Assembly: GCA_027924585.1 (NCBI GenBank)
Contig: BSBM01000319.1
Span: 5,361,001-5,425,000 of the forward strand
From: Larix kaempferi
Lineage: Eukaryota; Streptophyta; Pinopsida; Pinales; Pinaceae
Reading direction: 5' to 3'
DNA length: 64,000 bases
Position 1 is the first letter of the stretch. Every line of letters starts with the position of its first letter. The notes below the pieces were generated by a model, which was given only the letters and a program-made list of their open reading frames with translations, was not told the DNA's origin and did not search any database. A program made the translations under genes and the position numbers. Positions 46,091 through 58,567 of this stretch are shown here, one piece after another.

Positions 46091-46799
46091 TGGTTTCAAA
46101 GAGAGAGATCACCTAGGATTGGTCTACTAAGTATGTTCTTCTCTTGCAATGCATGATGATCTAGACAATAAAAAAGGTGTGATTAGATGAGGCATGGGAT
46201 CAAGGGAGCAAGTTTTTGTCCACCATTGGTGTTAATATATGCTTGTGAAGAATGTGAAGGATTTGTCCAATAGAGGAGCAAGCTGACGGCCAATCACCAA
46301 CTGTCACATGAGTGTTTTTGTTGTATGATATCACCTATTGACATATGATCCAACAACCATGCAATTGAGTCTGTACATTTTTGTACAAGCTCGTCATTTT
46401 TTTTAATGATCTACCTATTGATTACAATTTATTTAGCAAATTAGATCTATAATTAACAAGGTATATAGTTGTATATCTTGATTTATGTGGTAAAATTTTA
46501 GCATCTATGTTTGTCTTCTTAGGATAAAATGCCATCATCCTTGACATAGTAGTGGCAGATGTGAGTATTTCTTGCATGATTCTCGTTGTATTTCACCAAT
46601 TTGTGGAAAAAATAGAATTTGTATAAGTATTTGGCTATAAAACATTGAAATTTTCATTAGAGAATTAGTATTGCTTCAATTTCCAGATTTTGGAAAATGA
46701 AAATTCAGATGTAGTTGATGAATAAAAACCTGTGGGGAATTGTAAAAGGAATTGAGACATCACATATAGATCCAAATAAACTATTGGAATAGGAAATAA

Positions 46800-47470
46800 A
46801 AGATGATAAATCCAAAAATATTATTGGCCTTGCTCTCTTAGATTGCAAATTGCATCATATAGACCTAGAAAAATAATACAAGGTAATCTCAAACAATTTG
46901 AATAAGATATTTGGAGCACAAGCAATCAATTCAAAGTTCACATTAAAACTACAATTAGTCAAATTCAAGATGTCTGTCGAGATCACTATGTCTAACCCTA
47001 TAAATAATTTGAGATCTCTCATTTGACAATTAATTGAAGTCAAAGCTACATTAGAGGAAGAATATTCCAAAGCCATTATGCTAAACAACCTGCCTTCTCA
47101 ATATAACAATGAAATCTTTACTCTTAGTCAATTACCTTCTCAAAATCTAGAAGATATGATTGTTGCTATTTTAGTTGAAGAAAATAAAACCACTATAGGA
47201 GATATTGAAGGTGATCCTCCAGTTGATATGGCATTATACTCAAGAAATAATTGAAGTAGATCAAGTGATGACAAGGGGGAGGTAGAATGCTACTACTATT
47301 AGAAAATGGGTTATATAATTTGGAACTATAGATTTCGAACCAATGATGTCCTCAAGGGAAAATTCAAAGATAAATCACATTCAACTAATGTATCCATTGT
47401 TGAAGATCCATCGGATGTTGATAGTGGTGGTGATATTACTGAAGAAAGGGCATTTTATGCATTTTAAGAA
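46800..47470 (+). pseudogene. Copia Gag (UBN2-type) with ruined zinc knuckle
   Basis: Readable parts: SVEITMSNPINNLRSLI, ATLEEEYSKAIMLNNLPSQY, IFTLSQLPSQNLEDMIVAIL and VEENKTTIGDIEGDP. Then comes the knuckle region ECYYY-stop-KMGYIIWNYRF, where the family has C-x2-C-x4-H-x4-C: only the first Cys survives. VLKGKFKDKSHSTNVSIVED and AFYAF follow. Several stops are present. Copia Gag forms the virus-like particle. It is the only coding remnant in this element. Confidence 0.75.
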
Positions 47471-47916
47471 GCTTGCAATTTGAAGACAAGATGAGATCAA
47501 ATGTAGATACAACTCAACATGGATGATTGCCTAGTTACTTCCGGAGTTTGTCCATGTCGATAATTATCTCCTTTGAGGTTATGAGACATGCGTGGGGATT
47601 TTTGTCTGGTAATTTAATTTGGGAGATTCATAATTCAAGAGTGTGGGGAGGTGGAATATGAGAAATCAAGAGTTCATCTTGGGAGCTACACCTTTATGAG
47701 GGTTACAAGACAACTTGATTGATCTCTACCTAGTATAGGAACTATTTTCAAAGAAGAAGCTTATCTAAGAATGTTTGGTTTTGAATTACTCCTAATATTT
47801 TGTTTTCAATCAGTGTGTGTTTGCTTTCAATTAGTTTGGGTTTCAATATTGTAATCCTTAAGAGTGGGTGTTAGGATATAAGTCTTACATGTCGCAATAA
47901 AAATAATTATGACTTA

Positions 47917-49350
47917 TATTAGCCATGGAAATGTCATCATTTTGTCATTCCTTTTACCAACCTTTACCTCATTTTTACCATCTTTTATCTAAAGAATAAG
48001 ACCTTTTAATGAAATAGGCTCAGTCTAGAAAATAGGTAATATTTGTTACATTTTTACATTCTATTGAACACTTGTACGAATAATTGGAATAATTCTATGT
48101 CCTATGATTATTTTGGAGAATGGTTGCAAATTTCAACTAAAGGACCTTTTCCACGAGGGTTTGTTGCAGAAGCTATGGAACTAAGTAATTGTTATGGAAG
48201 TTGTGGAATGAGGTTTTTTGCAAAAGCTACGGATTGAGGTTTGATCTAGAAGTTGTAGAAAAAGGTTTGTTGCATAAAATACGAATAGAAGTAATTGTTG
48301 CGGAAGTTGTGGAACGAGGCTTCTTGCAAAAGTTGCGGAACAAGGTTTGTTGCAAAAGTTGCAGAACCAAGTAATTGTTGTGAAAGTTGCAGAACTGAGT
48401 AGCTGATGCAAAATGTCTCCCATGCGATCTATTATAAGTCTTATCCATTTCTATGAGAATGAGATTGATTTCCCCTAAGTTGGAATGAGAATCCTGGAGG
48501 GTCAATACATTTAACAATAAGTAGTGCTATGCAAGATTCGTGTAGCGCCTTGGTTGTAATGAGAAAGGATCGAGACATTTTGATGTCTTTTGTAATTTTG
48601 ATTTAATAGTTGAAATAATTTGAATCATAGATTCTTAAGCCTGATCGCATTCTATCTTTGAACAATATGACTGCTCTATTATTTTCTCTAAAAGGGGGTT
48701 TTCCTGTCATTGGAAAGGACCAGGAAGTGGATAATTGTTGTGATTATGATGTGACTTAATTAATCAAATATGGTTCAAGATCTTGGCAAGAATTGTTATA
48801 TGTGTTTGTGTGTTTGATTCATAGAAAGTTGTAACCATTTATAGTACTATGTTCAAAGTAGGAAGGCCCACTCCCGAGAATAGGTACTAAGTTGTTAGTT
48901 AGTAGAATCCTTAATTTAATTTTATTGTATAATTTGTAATCAATTCATTTTTGCAGATAGTTGTTATAGAATCTATGTTAATTACTTCATTCTATAATTT
49001 GGATTTGGATTTGATTTCCAAGTTCCCGCTGAATTAGAGAATTATTTAATTTTATTTTGTTATTGATTATGGATTGTTATGTTTATAAATTAGTTGAGAA
49101 TAGCTCTGTGTTCAACCTTCCATGGGAAGGGTAAGTAATGGTTGTTCCCTGGTTAATCTGTGTTGGTTTTGAGATTGAAATGAGATTTTCACTTGACTAT
49201 ACTACATACTAGATAAATAAATGTTTGATAAGAAATTGCAGCTCACATAGACATTGCACAGTAACTTTGAAAGAAAACTTGAACCTTGGTTTGACATATT
49301 AATGAAGTGGAAGTTGATTGTTTTTAAAAGATAAATTAATTTACTCATCA
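47917..49350. mobile_element. 1.43-kb insertion with TSD ACTTA, possibly a solo LTR
   Basis: It starts TATTAGCCATGG, ends TTTACTCATCA, and is bracketed by ACTTA at 47912-47916 and 49351-49355. It has no coding domain. Size and 5-bp TSD fit a solo LTR whose first TG has mutated to TA, but the inverted tips are weak, so the class is uncertain. It carries a small tandem array at 48165-48410. Confidence 0.55.
48165..48410. repeat. Degenerate ~30-33-bp tandem repeat
   Basis: The word AAGTTG(C/T)GGAAC(A/G)AGG followed by TTTGTTGCAAA recurs about seven times with variation (for example 48305-48365). It lies inside the 1.43-kb insertion. The short frames here encode repeats of about 10-11 residues and are artefacts. 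Confidence 0.65.
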
Positions 49351-49550
49351 ACTTAGTTCTATATTTGTACTTTTTATGTAAATCAAATCCATCCCACATT
49401 CATAAGTAGAAATGATATGCTCCATGAGTAGCCATATATAAGGAGGTGAACTCCTATGTAAATATTCCACCAATTACCCATAATATCATATTGTGTTATT
49501 TTGTGTATATCTCACACGGATTAGGGTTTCTAAGTTTTTATAACATCATT

Positions 49551-52175
49551 ATCCTAAGTAGCATATGATTAGTTATGTGGACCATTAAAGATGGTTATTG
49601 GAAGTTTGTACTATATGTTGTACTATTTTATCAGACATGTGGTGGCCATTATTTTTTTTTATGGTGGTAGATATAAATATGCTAAAAATTTACTATATGA
49701 GATAAACCATTGTTAATATATGTTGAGCTAATATAGTTCCTCGAATGTAATTTGTTACTTTGTTATTAATTTCGTCTCCTAACAAGAAAATTATCACCTC
49801 CTTTGTTCTTGAAATGCATTTCATGTTCTCTTTGGACTTGTGAATTTGCCTCCACAATCGCTTCCATGCCTACATCTATAAATGATCTACTTCCCACTCC
49901 CTTTGAGTGTCATTGCATCCTTCGTCATTTTCCTTTATTCAAAAATATAATTTATTCATGAACTCACAGATATGAACAACCAAAATTCAATCTGTAAGAG
50001 ATTGAATTCGTCTTCCTCTTCCACCATGAGTGTGTTGTAGACCCAAAACAAAATTATAAAATCAAAGAGGTGATGTTATCAATTGCATAGGCTCTGAAAG
50101 TAAGATCATAAAATCAGAAAACGACACTGAGGGACACATACAAAAAAAAGAAATATAAAAATATGCATTCCTCACCATGTTGTAGGATTCCAATTTTTTT
50201 ATGGTTGAGTTATAGAGATGGCGCCATCATTCTTGAGAAGAATTCCATGTTGAGAAAGTCATTGGTGACTATTTTCAAGAATTTCTATAGATGTATAGTA
50301 CATTGCCTAAGTGATCACACAATATTTCCACACTTGCTAGAGCATGGAGTTAATGGAGATGATGCTATATTATGAAAGGTGATGTAATCAAATAATTATT
50401 TAAAGGTGAGGTAATTGTGATTATATCCCATATTTGAGACAAGAAGGAAATTCAAGGTTATTCGAAGCATATTGACAACTCTACATATTTTCCATCCTAG
50501 CATATTGAAAACAATAAGGATACGAGCACTTGACTCCTACTTGAAGGTGCAAAAAAGGAAATCGTCATCCACTAGGAAAATTGATGTAAATCGACGTATT
50601 TATTCAAATATGAGTTTGTAATGTCCATCGACAAGATGGGCATGATAATTATTATTTTCAATATGTGGTATGATAGTCTATTTATATTGTTTATTGTTTG
50701 GCATAATGCATGAATGAGTGATTGTGCCTTTAATATTACTGATTGTGCATATGCCTATATGGACACCAATCGATTCATGACATCCAAAAATCAAGGTCAT
50801 GGTTATAATATTGAAAAGTTAAGAATGTGTGTTTGCACCATGGTTTTTATTGGTCCATTGTGATTGAATTGGTTAAGGTTATGCTTATATTGGTCTTTCC
50901 AAAAAACAAACCCACTCACATAAAGCAACATAAATCAATTTGACATAAAGAATGAAAACAAAGAAATAGAAAAATGTGCACTTGAAGACATTGAATATTT
51001 GCATCTTTGAATCTTTTTGGAAGGTTGATTGATGCCATCAGTTAGAAGTTTACAAATCCATGATTTTCTTTGAGTCTTTAGAAGTATTACTTCAAGGTGG
51101 ATTTGAAAAAAAACATTACAAAGTTTTGTATTTGGAATCATATGGTTGTCATACTTATCACACTTTGGAATTTGTCTTTAGCATCATTATTGATATTGGT
51201 TTGACCTAAAGTTGAATAAGGGGATCAAAGGTGTCTGGTGTAATTTTTTTTTGTGGCATTTGGTGGTTCTTGCAACACATTGTTTTCGGTACTTGAAGCA
51301 CTTGTTTAGATTGGGATGGAGAGTATTGCAGACTTCTTCATTCTTCTACACACTTTAATTAATTCTACACCAAATTAACTATCCAAATCAAGGAACCTTC
51401 ACTAAATATTTCCACTACTTGCATGCCTACCTCTTTAATTCTTAGAGCACCTAAGACACTAGAGGTTCATCAGTGTTCCATTCTTCATGTTTCAATCAAA
51501 CCAAAAATAGGTGTAGAAGTGCAAGTTGGAATTCAAATCACCCTTGTACACCATGGCTTGATTAAACTTATGATCATGGATGCCTTGCAAAGAAATCAGC
51601 CCTATCTAAGTTGGGACAACTTAGTTGGAAGCTCCATCAAAAAATCTATAGAAACTCAAGTGTGGTGGACAAAAATAATAATGGAATAAGCTTCAAAGCT
51701 TGTGCCTACTCTTACACAAGCCATGATTGTTGTTGTAGAGCTAAAACATGCAACTATAGAAGCAACAAAACCAAATAACAACAACCAATAAAAGAAGTAA
51801 ATAGATAGTTCTCCAACCTACTAGAGAACCAAAACTAAATATTTCTAGGGTTATTAATAAGGCCCTTCTATGCATGTTATAAAACACATTAATGTTGAAG
51901 ATTCTCCTTATTAGGAAGAGACTTTCAACCCATCAGGGTTTCAGGTCCCCTTTGTTAAAGAAAATAGAGTGAATAAATTCATGCTAATAGGGTTCAACCA
52001 TTGAGAATGAGGAGGTCAGGTTAAAGCAAGCTAGGGAAGAAAACTCAAAATCTTGACAAAACTATTGAAGTTGAATATTTAAGGAGGAAATTGTTGGTTT
52101 CCAAAGGAGAAACAACTAGGTAGAGATACGAAGTTGAAGCAAGAGAAAAAGGATCCATCTCTATCTAGGAAAACC
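49551..52175. other. AT-rich spacer, no gene seen
   Basis: It contains frames of up to 88 codons (51423-51689) with no recognisable domain. No LTR pair or TSD was identified. Probably decayed repeats. Confidence 0.3.
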
Positions 52176-54193
52176 TATTGGAATCTAATTAATACTAAGA
52201 GGGGGGGGGTGAATCTGTATTAGCACAGTTATGAGAAATTTTTAACTTCTTAACTGATTAATCTTAAATTTAATTATGCATCCACCATAACTAAAACATT
52301 CATCCACATATGTGCAAAAGCATAGAACATAGAACACACATAATTTTTACGTGGAAACCCAAACGGGAGAAAACCATGGAATGCTCTTTTATAATGAAAA
52401 GATTACATTTGAGGAAGCACCGATTTCCTAAGTTCTCCAACACCAACTGGAAGGATGCACCGACCCCCTGGTTTTACAGGCATCGACTTGAAGGAAGCAC
52501 CAACTCCCTGATTTACCAGCACCAACTCGAAGGAGGCTACGACCCCCTGCTCCTTGCCCCGTCCTGTCACCCATATATATAAGAATAAGATATTGCTCTG
52601 ATATGCGCACACTTCATATCTTCTATTGTGTGCACCTTTTTGTATGTTGTAGTGTGGTCGTTACTGTATTGCATACACCACTTGAATTCACACTCACTTC
52701 ATCACTTCAACTGATGTCGCGCTTCATATATTGTGTGCTACTTCATCAAATTATGAAGTTTGTGCCAAGGTTCAATATTCCCTTCTGCTACTGTGCATTT
52801 TCAATCTCAATTGATATTGCACATCAACTGATAATCTGTTGTTTTGACTTCGCACATCAATATAAGATGGAACTGCACACCTTCAGAGATGTGTCTGTTT
52901 TGTTTAAGTGCAATAGTCTTCAGATAATCCGTGACCTTCTGTGCATCATATTATTTATCCTTTAGGTTTAACACACTTGTCTCAGATCATCCTCATCATA
53001 ATTTGCATCTCATATTGTATTGTAACTCTGTCTTTGCGCATCTGATGGATCGCATTACTTTGTACACATCAAATTAGTCTTAGTGTGTCAGTGAAACTTC
53101 TTCACTTCACGCATCACAAAATATACTTCAAATTTGCCTCTATGCTTCTGTCATCTGTGACTATCTACGTGTTATCTACGATATTTTCATTCATCCCTCA
53201 CGCACTTGCGAATCTTTTGCAATTCTTCCTTTATGTCTTTGCACAACTGTCACAGATTCACAACATCATTTTGTGCACCATCATCTATTCCATTCCTCTG
53301 CTTATGTGCACTCGGCTCTCTGCTGGATCATCTAGTTCTAGTTTCACGATCCCGTGATGCCCCGAGTATTAGAAGCTTGATAAATTTGTACCTTCCAGCT
53401 TTCCTAACTTTCTGTCCTTCAATCTTGCTTCAAATCTCCAACTTGCTTGTTATTTATACTTGTCCTGCGTGGATTGTATGTCCACAAGTTGGTTGTGGCT
53501 TTCCTTCTTCTTTGCTTCACGATCCATTCTTCCGCCACTTGTCATGTTCTGCGCCACTTATGTGTCATCTCTTGTGGGTCTTGCATGTACATGGTCCTCC
53601 CCTTGGTGGGAATTTCACCCTTGCGGAGTGGTCTTGCGCCCTTGATTTTCCATTGCTTGTGGGACTTGTGCACTTGACATCTTCAACCGTTACACCCTTC
53701 TTGGTACTTGTGCGTACTTCAAAAACTGAAATATTCTTCCAATTGGTGAGTCTTGCACACTTTCAAGACTTGAACAATTGTTCTACCATTTCTTGTTCCA
53801 AGCTTATTGCACACTCTCGAACCTTGTCCAATCAATTCTTTGTCTTGCTTGCGCACTCCCAAACATTGTCCAATTAACGCTTTGGACAGCTTGCGCACTC
53901 CCAAACATTTTTCCAACCAATCCTTTGGATTTTACCTTGAAGGACTATGACTGGGTGGAATTGAGACCTGCTCATGTACCACATGCACTGGATGTATTCC
54001 TTATGTACTTCTTCAAACTGGGTATACTTGATGTTCCTCTGGATATACTTCTTTAGACTGGATTCCATGTGTCACTGACATATTGCTTACACATACTTCT
54101 TCAAAGTGACTTTTATATACTTCTTTAAACTGACACAGGAATATTGAATCCTCTTTGACATAAGTTGACATCAATGACAACCAAAGTTCAACA
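52176..54193. mobile_element. LTR-like repeat of about 2 kb
   Basis: It starts TATTGGAATCTAATTAATAC and then AGAGGGGGGGGTGAATCTG, continues with TTTTTACGTGGAAACCC and GGAGAAAACCATGG, and ends with TTGACATCAATGACAACC and TTCAACA. These words resemble those in plant LTRs I have seen, and the ends could be a mutated TG...CA pair, but no 5-bp TSD is present (AAACC left, ATGCT right). Inside are three diverged 36-bp units (CACCAACTGGAAGGATGCAC, 52440-52550) and short repeats of TTGCGCACTCCCAAACAT (53840-53910). The 223-codon frame at 53206-53877 is pyrimidine-biased and not accepted as a gene. Confidence 0.35.
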
Positions 54194-54300
54194 ATGCTAA
54201 TAGGTAATCAAGCACTTGATGGAATTTTTTCTTTTGAAACGTTTGAATGTTATTTAGAGTTGCTCATGAGTGATAATAACAAGATAAACGATGATGTGTC
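54194..54300 (+). other. Left part of a small ORF split by the young LTR element
   Basis: An ATG-started frame (MLIGNQALDGIFSFETFE and on) reads without stop to the insertion point. Removing the element and one GTGTC copy continues it in frame to a stop at 61144, for 67 residues in total. No family is recognised, and it may be a chance frame. Confidence 0.3.
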
Positions 54301-56329
54301 TGTCATGTCCCAAATTTGGAATTGGGTCACAATGGCCTAATCACATTAGCCATATTCATTAGAGTTTGCAAAGTTGATGTTAAGGGTCAAATAATTGCCA
54401 AGGAGGAAAATTACTAGTTTCCTAGGTTTGGGGTGGAAGCTTTGGGATTTGGAATAATGGGGATAATAAATGATGTTTGAACATTAGAATGGCATAAATA
54501 TTTAATAAAGGAGCTAAATAAATATATACAAGTGAAAATCAAAGTGGCATTTCATCATGAAGACACATGGAGGAAGTGGGACCCACATATGGCTAGATTT
54601 CCCCACTACATTTGGCATCATTCTCTCACCAATTCGAATTCAAGGTGAATGGTAACATACTTGGGGAAGTCCAAAAGGTATTATTCATGGCATAACTCAT
54701 CCAAGGTCGAAATATAGAGGAAGAGTAACTCCCATGGAAGAGGAAGAGGCAATTTGGAGCTAGTGAGACACTTGGGCTAGATTCCCTAGCTCTATGACAA
54801 CAATGATGAAGATGCTATGACACCTATGACACAAATCAGACCTGAAGGCTGACATATGACATATATGACATGTCAGGGCTAAAAATAGACTCCAAGAGGG
54901 CGCTCAAGGGTGTTAGGGCAGCTAAGATGCTTCCACATGTGATTTGGTGGAAGTGGGAGACTAGGAATTGTTGTACAAGTGGCGTTCTTTGGAATCTCTT
55001 CCCAACTTGAGTTGGCATGAGTCTCTTGGAAGGAATTCGACCCATGGAGGCCATTAGAACTTTATAAATGTCAATAACAAATAATGAAACCAGCTTTTGA
55101 TCATTTGTAGAATTTGCAATTGCATTTGTGAAGAGGGAGAGCTAGTGGATGACTAGTTTCTTGCCTTAGCCAATTTCGAGGGTGAAAGATTCCCATCCAA
55201 GTTGGAAATTGGAAAGGCCATTCAGACCTTTCATTTGGAGCTTTAATGGAGTCTTTATTTGCAGGTGTAAGCTACAGGGCAGCTCATGGTTTCTTCTATT
55301 GCAGCTCGCTCCTTCAACCATTTCCAGTTTTGATGGCATATTCTTGATCCTTGAGGGAGGGCGTTTTTGGTGAGCTATTGTACTCTTTGGGGGAGCTTCT
55401 AATGCCCCATTTCTTTTGTAATATGAAGTAAATACTCTGTTCTTCATCTCCAGAAAGTTTCAGGTCGAAATTCCAAGTAGAAATGTATAAATCTCATTTT
55501 TAATGGAAGAACGATGCCATTTCCCCACTACCTTGTTGTGAACCAATGTATTGATGATGATTTCGAATGAATGGATGATTCTCTGATATATTTGTGATAA
55601 ATATACTTCCATGGATGTCTTCTACAAGTTTCATGTACTGTACTTGAGCATTTGAAGCATTTTTACTCCGTTTAGTTGTATTGGGAGGTGAAATAGTGCC
55701 ATTTCCCCAAGGGTCGAATTGGGGATTTTTGCAGTTGAATGGGAGAGGGTGAGAACAGTTGTAATAAACCATTAATGGTGCATATGAGACCTTAATAACA
55801 TACTTAACACATTACATACCTCTGTTCATAAATTTGAGTGGGTTTGGAGGCATTTGGGAAGCCATTTTCAGTACTTACCTCAGGGGGATTTGAACCCCAA
55901 ATTACTAGTAAAATTGCATACTTGGTCCAGAATCTTGAGAGAATTTGCAGAGGTCTTTTTGGTGGCCATATGTTATCCCTGAACATCATATTCAATTCCT
56001 AATATCATTCATAAACCTTCCTTGAAGATTTGAAGGCATTTGGAGTCAATTTAAGACCTAGAGACCAATACTAGTCAAAGGGAAATCACTAGTAAAGTTA
56101 CCTACATTGACCAGAATTGAAAGAGTATTTGCAGAAGTGTTTTAAAGGTACAAAGGCATCCCTAAAACACATATTTATGTTATAATATCATTCATATACC
56201 TTCTCAGAAGATTTGGGATCATTTGGGGAAAATTTGGGACCTAGAGATCGAAACTAGTCCAAGGTCGAACCAAGGGAAAAAAAGTGGAAAATTGCAATTT
56301 TAATAAAATTCCTAACAAGGGACATTACA
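54301..56329 (+). repeat. 5' LTR of the young element
   Basis: 2029 bp, TGTCATGTCCCAAATTTGG ... AACAAGGGACATTACA. It should hold the promoter. No large ORF is supported. Minus-strand frames of 60-93 codons recur in the other LTR and are ignored. Confidence 0.93.
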
Positions 56330-56330
56330 G

Positions 56331-56342
56331 TGGTATCATAGC
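56331..56342 (+). other. Primer-binding site of the young element
   Basis: TGGTATCATAGC, one base after the LTR end, matches the tRNA-iMet complement TGGTATCAGAGC with one difference. Confidence 0.85.
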
Positions 56343-56386
56343 ATGGTCCTTGCACCTGTGTATTAGGTACATACATTCAAGAATAA

Positions 56387-58552
56387 TTGGCAGCCATGTC
56401 TTACTATTATGATGAATCCTATGAGTACAATTCTTATGATGAATATGCAGATGCTTATGAGCAATATGAAGCAGAATGTGAATGGTATGAGGAAAAGGTG
56501 CCATCATGCAACACTTCTTACAATTTCAAGAGAAATGAAGATTATTCTTATGACTTTAAATCTGATGAATATGAATGTGCCACACCAACCAAGGATAATT
56601 CTATGAGTGAGTTCCAAAGATGGAGAGCAAATTATAAAACCTTGCCCCATCAATATCAAAAATATCAAGAATATCTTGCTTCGAGCAAAAATACACAAAA
56701 TGCCATGTCTTTTGAGTACTATGCTGAACATGTTTTTGAAAATAGGCCCAAAAATGAAGATGTGGAGTTAGTGAAGAAAGGTTTATGCCCTTCTTGTAAG
56801 AACCCTTGGAGCGAGTATCATATATGTGTGCATGAAATGATGTCCTCTTTGATTAGAGATTTTGAGATTTATTCAAGAAGGGATTCCAAATATACCGATC
56901 CTAAGGAAAACAAGGGGAAAAATGAATCAGCTTGCTTGAAGGAGAAAAATGAAGAGACATCACAAGAGCATGAAGAAGATTCTATTGAAAATATGGAAGA
57001 TCATTTCGAGACACCTTCTAGCTTAGACATGAACCAAAGAGCATCTACTGATGGATGCTTAAACTATGAAGGAGTACCTATTGATGGGTGCTCACACCTC
57101 TATGTTGGTGACATAGAGATCACTTTTGAAAGTGTTGCTGCAAGCCCAAGTTCCATTAAGCATGATAATGAAGACCTTGTAGCAGTTGAAGAAGAACCAA
57201 GATCAACTTCCCCATCACCACTTGAGCTTCATGAAGTTGGTCCAAGCAAAAATGAAGAAGATGAGGAGGTTCATTTGCAAGAGCCTCATTTTCTTGAAGG
57301 GTCCTTAAAGATGAATGAAAAGAAGATCCAAGAGTCCCTCAGCATTCTCCATGAGACTCAAGCATTGGTGTCAAATTCTTGTTGGAGAGCTACTTCATTG
57401 GAGGAAACATCCTTCCTTGAAGATATGGAGAAGATTCAAAGAGCAATGTGCCACATCAAAGGTAATTTCATGTCTTTGCTTTTTGATAGAAACCATTTGT
57501 TTGAGCTTAATGAATTGTTACATGATGCATACTTGAAGAATAATGAGGATATTCATAAGCTCACAATTCAAAATGAGCAACTTCTTGAAAAGTTGCAAGA
57601 TACTTGTTTTTCCTCCTATGTTTCAGATTGTCAAATGGTAGATTGTTTGGAGGATTCTCATGACATGGTGGATCATGAGAAATGTGAAAATTTGAATGTT
57701 CTTGAGGTGTTTGGAGATGAACTTGAAGAGAACCAAACACTTGATGTGGTGGAAGAAGAATTTGAATTGCCTCTTGATGAAGGTTGTGCAATTTTTAAAG
57801 AAGAGCATGATTCATCTACATTGGAACCAAACTATGACAAAGAGTTCACACTTTTGAAGGAGCTGCATGATACTACCCATATGGATCCTCCCCATGATGA
57901 AACTTCTGTACTTTTTGATCATTTGGGTGATTTGGTTCATTCTCCTACATCCTACAATTCCATGTTTTGCAACATTAGTCTCAATGAAGTATGGGTGAAA
58001 GGGTTCTTTTTGATGGTGCCACATGAGGAGTATGATATGGTTGGAGCACATTCTTATTCACATTTGCAGCAGCATACTTTATTACTTTATGATGATGCAC
58101 ATCTACATGGATGCACCTATGATATGCATTTGAGTCACTTGAAGACTCATGGTTTTTCTTGCTCAACACTTGATTCATTTGATGTTGGAGGAACTTCATC
58201 CAACACTTGGGTGAATAGATTTATGATTGGAGAACATTTTTGTTGGAAGCCACATACTTTGTTATATCTTTATGATAATCACATTCAGGGATGTATGGGT
58301 GAGACTTCTTTGAGTCATTTGAAGTCTCCTTGTTTTTTCTGCTCATTATTTGGTTCAAATTTTAGTGGAGATTCTTCATTCACTTTTTGGATGAAAGAAT
58401 ACATGGCTGAATATTTTGATGCATATCACATCCTTTTGGAGCAGCTTTATAGGACATGGGATCCTCACCTATGTCATTGGAGCAGATTTGATTGGTCACT
58501 TGAAGCTTGTATGCACTTGGAAAACGGTGGTCTACTTGCTTGGAGGTATTAG
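56387..58552 (+). CDS. 721-residue Gag-derived (?) protein of a non-autonomous LTR element
   Basis: Intact frame starting 45 bp after the PBS. Either of two Mets, MAAM or MSYYYDE, could be the start. Residues 1-65 are extremely rich in Tyr, Glu and Asp. Residues 76-130 form a likely helical stretch (FQRWRANYKTLPHQYQKYQ). At 131-150 lies KKGLCPSCKNPWSEYHICVH, a C-x2-C-x7-H-x-C finger like the one before the protease in many plant Ty3 Gag proteins. Residues 170-310 are acidic and low-complexity. Residues 312-410 look coiled-coil. About 562-620 and 622-678 are two copies of a module (HTLLLYDDAHLHGC ... LSHLK, and HTLLYLYDNHIQGC ... LSHLK). It ends WDPHLCHWSRFDW ... LLAWRY. No protease, RT or integrase motif occurs. 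It may package the element RNA into particles built by a relative. I know no named family for the C-terminal half. Confidence 0.8.
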   Translation: MAAMSYYYDESYEYNSYDEYADAYEQYEAECEWYEEKVPSCNTSYNFKRNEDYSYDFKSDEYECATPTKDNSMSEFQRWRANYKTLPHQYQKYQEYLASSKNTQNAMSFEYYAEHVFENRPKNEDVELVKKGLCPSCKNPWSEYHICVHEMMSSLIRDFEIYSRRDSKYTDPKENKGKNESACLKEKNEETSQEHEEDSIENMEDHFETPSSLDMNQRASTDGCLNYEGVPIDGCSHLYVGDIEITFESVAASPSSIKHDNEDLVAVEEEPRSTSPSPLELHEVGPSKNEEDEEVHLQEPHFLEGSLKMNEKKIQESLSILHETQALVSNSCWRATSLEETSFLEDMEKIQRAMCHIKGNFMSLLFDRNHLFELNELLHDAYLKNNEDIHKLTIQNEQLLEKLQDTCFSSYVSDCQMVDCLEDSHDMVDHEKCENLNVLEVFGDELEENQTLDVVEEEFELPLDEGCAIFKEEHDSSTLEPNYDKEFTLLKELHDTTHMDPPHDETSVLFDHLGDLVHSPTSYNSMFCNISLNEVWVKGFFLMVPHEEYDMVGAHSYSHLQQHTLLLYDDAHLHGCTYDMHLSHLKTHGFSCSTLDSFDVGGTSSNTWVNRFMIGEHFCWKPHTLLYLYDNHIQGCMGETSLSHLKSPCFFCSLFGSNFSGDSSFTFWMKEYMAEYFDAYHILLEQLYRTWDPHLCHWSRFDWSLEACMHLENGGLLAWRY

Positions 58553-58567
58553 CACTTTCATGATTCT

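Larger units (their letters stand above)
45856..49545 (+). mobile_element. Gag-only Ty1/copia element with TSD TCATT
   Basis: The 5' LTR (45856-46090) is followed by a decayed primer site TGGTTTCAAAGAGAG. Gag sequence reaches about 47470, then comes a purine-rich AAGAGTGGG before the 3' LTR (from 47869). The 3' LTR is split by a 1.43-kb insertion and ends at 49545. TCATT at 45851-45855 and 49546-49550 is a perfect 5-bp TSD. The internal part is only 1.8 kb and lacks protease, integrase, RT and RNase H, so the element is an internally deleted, non-autonomous copy. Stops in gag show age. Confidence 0.85.
47869..49545 (+). repeat. 3' LTR of the gag-only copia element (split)
   Basis: The left piece is 47869-47916 (TGTTAGGATATAAGTC ...) and the right piece 49351-49545 (... 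GGGTTTCTAAGTTTTTATAACA). Together they give about 240 bp matching the 5' LTR. Confidence 0.8.

Noticed and set aside
53206-53877. 223-codon plus-strand frame
   Set aside because: Pyrimidine-biased sequence with overlapping frames of similar quality and no domain. Lies inside a putative LTR-like repeat.
55166-55447. 93-codon minus-strand frame in the young element's LTR (also 59881-60162)
   Set aside because: Conserved only because the LTRs are nearly identical. No domain and wrong strand for the element.
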